Origin: Dyella jiangningensis
Lineage (GTDB): Bacteria; Pseudomonadota; Gammaproteobacteria; Xanthomonadales; Rhodanobacteraceae
Length of the DNA stretch: 64,000 nucleotides
Direction: 5' to 3'
Assembly: GCA_000632805.1 (NCBI GenBank)
Contig: CP007444.1
Span: 2,592,772-2,656,771 of the forward strand
Shown: positions 56,464 through 64,000 of the stretch, one piece after another
Position numbering within the stretch: the stretch's first letter is position 1
Layout of the letters: the number at the start of each line of letters is the position of its first letter
The notes under the pieces: generated by a model
What the model was told of the DNA's origin: nothing
Database searches by the model: none
What the model saw: the letters and a program-made list of their open reading frames with translations, nothing else
Position numbers and translations under genes: made by a program

Positions 56464-56690
56464 GAATCGAACGCCTGGTCACCATGGCCAACGACATCGC
56501 CACCTACTTCACCACGGAGCCTGATCACGCTGCCGCCGTCATCAGCGTGCGCGATCATCTCAAGCGCTTCTGGGACCCGGCGATGCGCCGGCAGATCAAG
56601 GATCACCTCGTCCAGGGCGGTGACGGGCTGATGCCGTTGGCCAAAGAGGCCATTGCCGAGCTCGAAGTGCCACCCGCTGACGCCGCTTGA
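56460..56690 (+). CDS. fdsD: Formate dehydrogenase delta subunit FdsD
   Basis: 76 residues, small helical subunit: RLVTMANDIATYFTTEP then HLKRFWDPAMRRQIKDHL, which is diagnostic for FdsD. ATGA overlap with fdhD. It assists complex assembly. The stop lies only 7 bp from the end of the convergent SUOX-like gene. Confidence 0.93.
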   Translation: MRIERLVTMANDIATYFTTEPDHAAAVISVRDHLKRFWDPAMRRQIKDHLVQGGDGLMPLAKEAIAELEVPPADAA

Positions 56691-56697
56691 GCCGAGA

Positions 56698-57231
56698 TCA
56701 CGGTCGCGGCGATGTCGCTCCGTCGACCACTTCGATAGAGGTTACGTTGCGAACCCAGCGCGCCGGTCGCTTGTCGCCCGGTACCAGCAGCCGGTAGGGA
56801 CCGTCCTTGTCCAGTGGCTTGCCGTTGCGCTGTTCCACCAGAAGCACCTGGCCATGACCCAGGGTGGGGTCGAGGTCCGACAGGGCAAAGACGATCTGGT
56901 AATTGTCCGCTGCCGTCACGCGTACAGACGAAGCGAGGTCGCGACCGCGTAGTGGCTTGTCCAGTGCAACGCCTGCCCGCAAAAGCAGGTCGACCAGTGA
57001 CACGCCCCGCCATGTGCTCGGCGCCTCGTCATGCGCTGCCGCGATGACGTCAATGTGTGGCAGCCCCGCCAGAACCGACGCGTTCAATGGCAGGACCTGT
57101 CCTGCCACCCTGATCTGCACCTCCGCCGCAGTTGTCGGTGCAGCATCGTTGGCCAGAATCGGTGCGCCCAGTAGTAGCGCAAGAGCGCAAATCACAAGAC
57201 AAAGACAGGCTCTTCCAGATCCGATCCTCAT
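56698..57231 (-). CDS. Exported small molybdopterin-domain-like protein
   Basis: 177 residues with a signal peptide (LCLVICALALLLGAPILA). The mature part (ITV-type RVAGQVLPLNA, HDEAPSTWRGVSLVDLLLRAG, DNYQIVFALSDLDP, PLDKDGPYRLLVPGDKRPARWVRNV) resembles the SUOX-fold oxidoreductase domain but lacks the cofactor-binding Cys. Divergent from the nap operon; a redox partner is possible but unproven. Related proteins are often annotated as molybdopterin-dependent oxidoreductase. Confidence 0.78.
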   Translation of the reverse strand: MRIGSGRACLCLVICALALLLGAPILANDAAPTTAAEVQIRVAGQVLPLNASVLAGLPHIDVIAAAHDEAPSTWRGVSLVDLLLRAGVALDKPLRGRDLASSVRVTAADNYQIVFALSDLDPTLGHGQVLLVEQRNGKPLDKDGPYRLLVPGDKRPARWVRNVTSIEVVDGATSPRP

Positions 57232-57351
57232 GGGTCATTCCTTTTGGCTTGTTTTCACGCGACTTTCACTGCACGGCTCAGCCTGCTGCGTAAACTTGCC
57301 GCTGTTCATGCGAGTCGTCCAGTGTAGGTGCATGCCCATCATGATCCATGT

Positions 57352-57365
57352 CTGACATGAGTCAG
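57352..57365. promoter_or_regulatory. Inverted repeat CTGAC-N4-GTCAG in the nap upstream region
   Basis: Perfect 5-bp arms (57352-57356 and 57361-57365), 73 bp before napE. No match to FNR (TTGAT-N4-ATCAA). Candidate operator only. Confidence 0.4.
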
Positions 57366-57437
57366 AAAATCGCGCGGGCAATGCACTTAGCTTAAGCATT
57401 GGGAGTTGTGCGAAAGCTTCCTGCTCAAGAGGTGTGC

Positions 57438-57599
57438 ATGGAAACGTCACCGAAGGCGGCCTCAAGGCGTGAGGAGAGAAATACCTTCCTCCTGCTCGCC
57501 GTTGTCCTCTTTCCCGTAGTGGCAGTGATGTTCGTCGCGGGCTACGGATTCGTCGTCTGGTTCTGGCAGATGTTCGTCAGCGGCCCACCCGGCCACTGA
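57438..57599 (+). CDS. napE: Periplasmic nitrate reductase NapE
   Basis: 53 residues with a single membrane helix (FLLLAVVLFPVVAVMFVAGYG) and the NapE ending FVVWFWQMFVSGPPGH. First gene of the operon. Function of NapE is not settled. Confidence 0.88.
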   Translation: METSPKAASRREERNTFLLLAVVLFPVVAVMFVAGYGFVVWFWQMFVSGPPGH

Positions 57600-57643
57600 C
57601 GGACAGGCAATTGATCTGCGTATCCAGCAAAGGGGACCTCGTG

Positions 57644-57937
57644 ATGGGCGAACAACACATATCGAGCCTGGTGGTGCTCCATCGGCCTGACAGCGCATCG
57701 GTCGTACGCGAATTCATGTCCGCGCACCAGGCGCTTCAAATTGCCGCCGAAGGTGATTGCCGCTGCGTTCTTCTCTGCGAAACGGACAACCAGCGCGCCA
57801 TCGTCGATCACATCGACGCGCTGTCCTTGCTTCCCGGCGTCATCAACGTGTCGCTGGTCTATCACCACGTCGAGCCTGCCGACGAACTCGACAAACCCGC
57901 CATGACCATGGAATCGAAACAGGGAGCCGACGCATGA
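57644..57937 (+). CDS. napD: NapA chaperone NapD
   Basis: 97 residues of the NapD fold ([20 protein letters not shown]). It binds the Tat signal of NapA until the cofactor is loaded. It overlaps napA by 4 bp (ATGA). ATG 57644 follows AAAGGGG. Confidence 0.88.
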   Translation: MGEQHISSLVVLHRPDSASVVREFMSAHQALQIAAEGDCRCVLLCETDNQRAIVDHIDALSLLPGVINVSLVYHHVEPADELDKPAMTMESKQGADA

Positions 57938-60435
57938 CACCGACCATGACGCGACGCGAGTTCATACGCGAGACGGCCGTGGCAATCGCCGCGAATGTCG
58001 CCGGCATAGCCCTCCCAGCCAGCGCGACCAACGTCCTGCTCGAGGGCGATGTTACCCAGCTCAAGTGGAGCAAGGCGCCTTGCCGGTTCTGCGGCACGGG
58101 CTGCGGCGTGAACGTCGCCGTCAAGGACGGCCGCGTGGTGGCCACGCATGGCGATGTGCATGCAGAGGTCAATCGCGGACTCAACTGCATCAAGGGCTAC
58201 TTTCTTTCCAAGATCATGTACGGCACGGATCGCCTCACGCAGCCCCTTCTGCGCAAGAAAGATGGCGCCTACGCCAAGGATGGCGAGTTCACGCCGGTAT
58301 CGTGGGACGAAGCCTTCGACGTCATGGCCGCGCAATTCAAGCGCGTGCTGAAAGAGAAGGGCCCTGGCTCGGTCGGCATGTTCGGCTCCGGCCAATGGAC
58401 GGTCTGGGAAGGCTACGCGGCCAACAAGCTCTTCAAGGCAGGCTTTCGCAGCAACAATCTCGATCCCAATGCCCGCCATTGCATGGCTTCGGCAGTCATG
58501 GGTTTCATGCGCACCTTCGGCATGGACGAGCCCATGGGCTGCTACGACGATATCGAGGCCGCGGATGCGTTCGTGCTGTGGGGCTCGAACATGGCCGAGA
58601 TGCATCCCATCCTTTGGACGCGCGTCACCGACCGGCGCTTGTCCAACCCGCAGGTGAAGGTGGCAGTGCTCTCGACTTTCGAGCACCGTAGCTTCGAGTT
58701 GGCCGACATACCGATCGTGTTCACTCCGCAGACGGACCTGGTGATCCTCAACTACATCGCCAACCACATCATCAGGAGCGGCAAGGTCAACAAGGATTTC
58801 GTCGACCAGCACACCACGTTCAAGCGTGGCGTCACGGACATCGGCTACGGCCTGCGTCCCGATAATCCGCTGGAGGTGAATGCCAAGAACGCGAAAGACC
58901 CGACTGCCAGCGACCCCATCGACTTCGAGCAGTTCGCCGCGTTCGTGGCGCCCTACACGCTGGAAAAGACCGTGGAAATGACCGGCGTCGAAAAAGGCTG
59001 GCTGGAGCAGCTCGCCGAACTCTACGCCGACCCCAAAACCAAGGTCGTGTCTTTCTGGACCATGGGCTTCAACCAGCATACCCGCGGCGTGTGGGCCAAC
59101 AACATGGTCTACAACCTGCACCTGCTGACCGGCAAGATCTCCACGCCGGGAAACAGCCCGTTCTCGCTTACCGGGCAGCCCTCCGCCTGCGGCACGGCAC
59201 GCGAAGTGGGCACGTTCAGTCACCGCCTGCCGGCCGACATGCTCGTGGCCAACCCGGAGCACCGCAAGCACGCCGAAGACATCTGGAACATTCCGCACGG
59301 CATCATCCAGCCCAAGCCCGGCTTCCACGCGGTGGAGCAGAACCGCAAGCTGCGCGATGGCGTGCTGAACGCGTACTGGGTGCAGGTGAACAACAACATG
59401 CAGGCCGGCGCCAACCTGATGCAGGAGACGTATCCGGGCTATCGCGATCCGCGCAACTTCATCGTCGTGTCGGATGCCTACCCCACGGTCACCGCCCAAT
59501 CGGCCGATCTCATTCTTCCCGCTGCCATGTGGGTCGAGAAGGAAGGCGCGTACGGCAATGCCGAGCGCCGCACACAGTTCTGGCATCAGCTGGTGAAAGC
59601 CCCCGGCGAAGCAAGGTCGGACCTGTGGCAGCTGATGGAGTTTTCCAAGCGATTCACCACCGATGAGTGCTGGCCGGCAGACATCCTCGCGGCAAATCCG
59701 CAATACAAGGGCAAGACCTTGTTCGAGGTGTTGTTCAAGAACGGCAAGGTGGACAAGTTCCCTGCCTCCCAGGTCGAAGCGGGTTACGACAACGACGAGT
59801 CGACGGCCTTTGGCTTTTACGTACAGAAAGGCTTGTTCGAGGAATATGCAGAGTTTGGAAGGGGCCATGGTCACGATCTGGCTCCCTTCGACACCTATCA
59901 TCAGGCGCGCGGTTTGCGCTGGCCGGTGGTGGATGGCCACGAAACGCGGTGGCGTTATCGCGAAGGCAGCGACCCTTACGTCAAGGCCGGTACTGGATTC
60001 CAGTTCTATGGCAACAAGGATGGCCGCGCGGTGATCTGGGCCCTGCCCTACGAGCCACCAGCCGAGAGCCCGGACAAGGAGTTCGATCTTTGGCTGGTGA
60101 CCGGCCGAGTGCTTGAGCACTGGCACTCCGGCTCGATGACGATGCGCGTGCCCGAACTCTATCGTGCGTTCCCGCAGGCCGTGGTGTTCATGAATCCCGA
60201 TGACGCGAAGGCGCGTGGCTTCAAACGCGGTGACGAAGTGCGCGTGGTATCGCGACGTGGCGACATGCGATCACGCATCGAAACTCGGGGAAGGAATCAC
60301 ATGCCGCCCGGCGTGGTATTCGTGCCGTGGTTCGATGCTGGCCAGCTGATCAACAAGGTCACGCTGGACGCCACCGATCCCATCTCGAAGCAGACCGACT
60401 ACAAGAAGTGTGCGGTCAAGGTCGTGGCCGTCTAA
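57934..60435 (+). CDS. napA: Periplasmic nitrate reductase catalytic subunit NapA
   Basis: 833 residues. Tat signal [19 protein letters not shown]. [4Fe-4S] ligands Cys50, Cys53, Cys57 and Cys85 ([16 protein letters not shown]). Molybdenum ligand Cys183 (NARHCMAS). The bis-MGD domain continues to the KVVAV end. Reduces nitrate to nitrite in the periplasm with electrons from NapC/NapB. Confidence 0.98.
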   Translation: MTPTMTRREFIRETAVAIAANVAGIALPASATNVLLEGDVTQLKWSKAPCRFCGTGCGVNVAVKDGRVVATHGDVHAEVNRGLNCIKGYFLSKIMYGTDRLTQPLLRKKDGAYAKDGEFTPVSWDEAFDVMAAQFKRVLKEKGPGSVGMFGSGQWTVWEGYAANKLFKAGFRSNNLDPNARHCMASAVMGFMRTFGMDEPMGCYDDIEAADAFVLWGSNMAEMHPILWTRVTDRRLSNPQVKVAVLSTFEHRSFELADIPIVFTPQTDLVILNYIANHIIRSGKVNKDFVDQHTTFKRGVTDIGYGLRPDNPLEVNAKNAKDPTASDPIDFEQFAAFVAPYTLEKTVEMTGVEKGWLEQLAELYADPKTKVVSFWTMGFNQHTRGVWANNMVYNLHLLTGKISTPGNSPFSLTGQPSACGTAREVGTFSHRLPADMLVANPEHRKHAEDIWNIPHGIIQPKPGFHAVEQNRKLRDGVLNAYWVQVNNNMQAGANLMQETYPGYRDPRNFIVVSDAYPTVTAQSADLILPAAMWVEKEGAYGNAERRTQFWHQLVKAPGEARSDLWQLMEFSKRFTTDECWPADILAANPQYKGKTLFEVLFKNGKVDKFPASQVEAGYDNDESTAFGFYVQKGLFEEYAEFGRGHGHDLAPFDTYHQARGLRWPVVDGHETRWRYREGSDPYVKAGTGFQFYGNKDGRAVIWALPYEPPAESPDKEFDLWLVTGRVLEHWHSGSMTMRVPELYRAFPQAVVFMNPDDAKARGFKRGDEVRVVSRRGDMRSRIETRGRNHMPPGVVFVPWFDAGQLINKVTLDATDPISKQTDYKKCAVKVVAV

Positions 60436-60448
60436 AGGGGACATCGAT

Positions 60449-61027
60449 ATGCGCGACAAGCCACTCATCGCCATCGGTCTGCTGGTTCTGATCGTCGTGG
60501 CCGCCATTGCCTTCGTCGCCGGCCGGAAGGCTGGCAACGCACCACCGCCCGTGGTGGCCACGGCGACGACGTCGGCCAATCTGCCGCCGCCAGGCGCCAC
60601 ACCCTCGGCCGAAGAGCCTCCGCAGGGTAACCAGATCGACGCGCTTCGGCGCGGGGTGCCGATCAACCAGGAAGGCATGCCCCCGGCGCTGGCCCACGTG
60701 GAGAACGCGGACATCAAGCGCAATCGCGCCTACCCCATGCAGCCGCCGACCATCCCGCACTCCATCGACAACTACCAGATCGACAAGAACTCCAACCGCT
60801 GCCTGCTGTGCCATGCACGTGCCAACGCCGACAAGTTCCAGGCGCCGCCCGTCAGCGTGACGCACTACATGGATCGCGACGACCAGTTCCTGGCGACGAT
60901 TTCGCCGCGGCGCTACTTCTGCAACCAGTGTCACGTCGTGCAGACCGACGCCAAGCCGCTGGTTGCCAACAACTTCAAGGATATCGACACCATCTTGTCC
61001 GAACAGCCCGAGCACAAGGCGAACTGA
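60449..61027 (+). CDS. napB: Diheme cytochrome c NapB
   Basis: 192 residues: N-terminal helix ([20 protein letters not shown]) acting as signal or anchor, a Pro/Ala-rich linker, and two heme sites CLLCH and CNQCH. Small electron-transfer subunit to NapA. Confidence 0.94.
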   Translation: MRDKPLIAIGLLVLIVVAAIAFVAGRKAGNAPPPVVATATTSANLPPPGATPSAEEPPQGNQIDALRRGVPINQEGMPPALAHVENADIKRNRAYPMQPPTIPHSIDNYQIDKNSNRCLLCHARANADKFQAPPVSVTHYMDRDDQFLATISPRRYFCNQCHVVQTDAKPLVANNFKDIDTILSEQPEHKAN

Positions 61028-61029
61028 CC

Positions 61030-61629
61030 ATGTGGACACGGATCAAGTCGTGGGCTTTCGCCTTCTGGCGAACCATGCGTCGGCCCAGCGTGCATTACAG
61101 CCTGGGCTTTCTCACCTTGGGCGGATTCATTGCCGGCGTAATTTTCTGGGGTGCTTTCAACACTGCCCTCGAGGCAACGAATACCGAGGCATTCTGTACC
61201 GGCTGCCACGAAATGCGGGACAACGTATTCCAGGAATTGAAAACCACAATTCACTACAGCAATCGCTCGGGCGTGCGGGCCACCTGCCCCGATTGCCATG
61301 TGCCGCATAACTGGACCGACAAGATCGCACGCAAGATGCAGGCGTCCAAGGAAGTCTGGGGCAAGGTCTTCGGCACCATCGATACGCGCGAAAAATTTCT
61401 CGATCACCGGCTGGAACTGGCCGAGCACGAATGGGCGCGATTGAAAGCCAACGATTCGCTCGAATGCCGCAACTGCCACAACTACACGTCCATGGACCTC
61501 ACGCGGCAATCGAGCCGCGCCGCGGAAATCCACAAACGCTGGCTGGGTTCGGGCGAGAAGACCTGCATCGATTGCCATAAGGGCATCGCGCATCATCTGC
61601 CCGATATGGCGGGGATTCCGCAAGGTTGA
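61030..61629 (+). CDS. napC: Tetraheme cytochrome c NapC
   Basis: 199 residues, NapC/NirT family quinol dehydrogenase. One N-terminal membrane helix ([17 protein letters not shown]) and four heme sites: CTGCH, CPDCH, CRNCH and CIDCH. Takes electrons from the quinol pool. It lies two bases after napB. Confidence 0.96.
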   Translation: MWTRIKSWAFAFWRTMRRPSVHYSLGFLTLGGFIAGVIFWGAFNTALEATNTEAFCTGCHEMRDNVFQELKTTIHYSNRSGVRATCPDCHVPHNWTDKIARKMQASKEVWGKVFGTIDTREKFLDHRLELAEHEWARLKANDSLECRNCHNYTSMDLTRQSSRAAEIHKRWLGSGEKTCIDCHKGIAHHLPDMAGIPQG

Positions 61630-61643
61630 TCCTAGCCTAGCCG

Positions 61644-61680
61644 TGAGAGGACCAAACCAGCGACGGGCTTGGCCCTCTCA
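61644..61680. terminator. Hairpin between napC and GYD gene
   Basis: 12-bp stem with one mismatch (61644-61655 with 61669-61680). No strong T-run. Located between convergent genes. Confidence 0.4.
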
Positions 61681-61692
61681 TGTCGCAATCTT

Positions 61693-61986
61693 CTACCCCA
61701 TCTTGCCCAACACGGCCTGCATCTCCTGAGCAGAAAATGCCCGCAGGGTTTCGGAGCGCGTATTGCCGGCCGCAGCTATCGTCAGACCGAAAGCCGTCGC
61801 GGACAGCTCATCGGGCGCCTCGATGACGGTGACCAGGTCACATTGTCCCAGCGTCCAGTAGATGTCCTTGACGGTGGCGCCAAACTTGGCGGCAGCGGCC
61901 TTCACGGCCTCCGCGCGTTTGGTCGTGTCCTTGATCGCGTGCATGCCCTGATCGGTCAGGTGCGTAAGCGAGACATAGGTCGCCAT
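61693..61986 (-). CDS. GYD domain protein
   Basis: 97 residues of the GYD family (MATYVSLTHLTDQGMHAIKD, then KDIYWTLGQCDLVTVIEAPD). Small ferredoxin-like fold of unknown function. Start ATG 61986. Confidence 0.88.
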   Translation of the reverse strand: MATYVSLTHLTDQGMHAIKDTTKRAEAVKAAAAKFGATVKDIYWTLGQCDLVTVIEAPDELSATAFGLTIAAAGNTRSETLRAFSAQEMQAVLGKMG

Positions 61987-62195
61987 GCCAATTCTCCTGT
62001 CGTGATCCAACGTGAGAGTGGAACGATGGGCGGCATCAGTCACAGCACTTGCCCCTTGGCGTTGACTGACGGTTCCAAGGGATGGGGCACCACCGATTGC
62101 GCCGCCTGCAGGCAACCGGGACCAACGGTAGGCGACTATAAGGTGAAGTTTCCGGGCGCCATGTGAAGGCGATACCGGCAAAGGCGTCGCGGCAA

Positions 62196-62612
62196 TCAGC
62201 CGTGCGGCGGCCCCTTCAGTTCCACCATGTTGCCCTGTGGGTCGTACAGGTAGATCGATGGGCCTTCGCCCTTCGCGCCGTAGCGCGAGCCAATCTCGCC
62301 GACGCGCACGTCATGGGCTTTCAGATGGCTGACGATGGCCGCTTCGTCATAGTTCTCCACCTGCAGGCACAGGTGATCCATGTTGTGCCCTTCCTTGCCA
62401 GGCCCGGTGCCACCCAGCCTGCCGAGCTTGCCGTCCAGCGCGACGAGATCGATCAGCGAGTCGCCGGCCCGCAACTGGACCAGGCCGATCTCGTCCTGCC
62501 GACGCTCCTCGCGGCAGCCGAGCACTTCGCAATAGAAGCGCTGCATGGCGGGCAGATCGTGCACGCGCAGCACCACATGGTCGATCCGGGCCAGTTGGAA
62601 GGGAGGCGTCAT
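62196..62612 (-). CDS. VOC family protein
   Basis: 138 residues of the glyoxalase/bleomycin fold: [25 protein letters not shown] and [15 protein letters not shown]. Metal-binding His and Glu are visible (DHVVL, NMVEL). Substrate unknown. Confidence 0.88.
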   Translation of the reverse strand: MTPPFQLARIDHVVLRVHDLPAMQRFYCEVLGCREERRQDEIGLVQLRAGDSLIDLVALDGKLGRLGGTGPGKEGHNMDHLCLQVENYDEAAIVSHLKAHDVRVGEIGSRYGAKGEGPSIYLYDPQGNMVELKGPPHG

Positions 62613-62718
62613 GGCGTTAACCGGGTTTGGGGGCGCTCATCTTACCCGGGGTGAGACTCGGACCGCACCGCGACTGAAGCGTCGCCCGGGGAGGGAGGCA
62701 AAGCCCGTCCGGGCACCT

Positions 62719-62724
62719 TATAAT
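62719..62724 (+). promoter_or_regulatory. -10 box of the gcvP leader
   Basis: Perfect TATAAT about 12 bases before the start of the glycine riboswitch. No good -35 hexamer is visible. Confidence 0.65.
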
Positions 62725-62734
62725 CGCCGTTTAG

Positions 62735-62908
62735 CGTGTGGTGGGAGAAGCGGTGCGAACCGCTGCCGAAGGCGCAACGCCCGTAATCGCTCAGGCCCCA
62801 TACCATCATCACGCACCAACACTCTGGAGAGACCGGTTGAATCCGGCGCCGAAGGGGCACGAAGCGCAAGCTTCCAAACTCTCAGGCAAAAGGACAGAGG
62901 GGCGCTTC
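62735..62908 (+). ncRNA. Tandem glycine riboswitch
   Basis: Two aptamers in series. The first (62735-62807) has GGGAGAAGCGG, CTGCCGAAGG and GCTCAGGCCC. The second (about 62820-62901) has CTCTGGAGAGACC, GCGCCGAAGGGG, CTCTCAGGCAAAAGGACAGA, which is the classic glycine aptamer. Followed by gcvP, so glycine likely turns on the cleavage system. Confidence 0.93.
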
Positions 62909-62961
62909 ACGTGCGGCTTGCACGTCCGGCCGTCATCGGTCATTTCCGGAAGCCCCTGCCA

Positions 62962-64000
<1,039 letters not shown>

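Noticed and set aside
57862..60126. A 754-codon minus-strand open frame across napA
   Set aside because: Same reason: shadow of napA caused by GC-rich codon use.
57934..60435. Assimilatory nitrate reductase NasA
   Set aside because: A Tat signal and the napD, napB and napC neighbours show a periplasmic enzyme.

Overview
The window is about 64 kb of GC-rich, gene-dense chromosome from a gammaproteobacterium. Gene content and protein style (solitary RnfB next to Nth, the SpoU-RNase R pair, DcaP-like porin, FdsGBACD plus NapEDABC) point to the Xanthomonadales, most likely a Rhodanobacteraceae member such as Rhodanobacter, Dyella or Luteibacter. That placement is inference from recall, not from a search. 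I saw no transposase, integrase, phage gene or CRISPR array; the window looks like ordinary backbone plus one metabolic island.

Layout. 1-12.4 kb is housekeeping: rimO (cut by the window edge), a dienelactone hydrolase and HIT protein pair, dcd, a flavin reductase and mrp, a DeoR/HAD/MFS operon, metG, and rnfB-nth. 12.5-21.7 kb holds a small secreted protein, an OmpR-type two-component system, a repeat-rich 670-bp gap and a tripartite RND efflux operon (permease, adaptor, outer membrane factor). 21.9-26.6 kb is on the minus strand: a SulP transporter overlapping a beta-carbonic anhydrase, a small secreted protein, and a DcaP-like porin with a Pho-box-like promoter. 26.7-32.3 kb is rnt followed by the phosphate system pstSCAB-phoU behind its own Pho box. 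32.4-36.7 kb has a guanidinium exporter under a guanidine-II (mini-ykkC) riboswitch, then a membrane protein, rlmB and rnr in one overlapping run, and tRNA-Leu(CAG). An M13 metallopeptidase follows.

39.2-61.6 kb is a molybdenum island. A long minus-strand operon (moeA2, an unknown gene, modABC, moeA1, moaA, moaC, mobA, moaD and a fused moaE-moeB-rhodanese gene) takes up molybdate and builds the molybdenum cofactor. Divergently, an OFA-family transporter precedes a complete NAD-linked formate dehydrogenase (fdsG, fdsB, fdsA, fdhD, fdsD), and then napEDABC encodes a periplasmic nitrate reductase. Cofactor supply and two of its users therefore sit together; formate oxidation and nitrate reduction could be coupled through the respiratory chain. 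The window ends with a GYD protein, a VOC protein and gcvP behind a tandem glycine riboswitch.

Most remarkable by direct reading: the MoaE-MoeB-rhodanese fusion with a nine-histidine linker, the guanidine-II riboswitch, the Pho-box-like site before the porin, four operator-like units phased at exactly 10 bp before the DeoR operon, a 105-bp tandem hairpin duplication that includes the 3' end of the efflux gene, and inverted repeat pairs that sit specifically between convergent genes.
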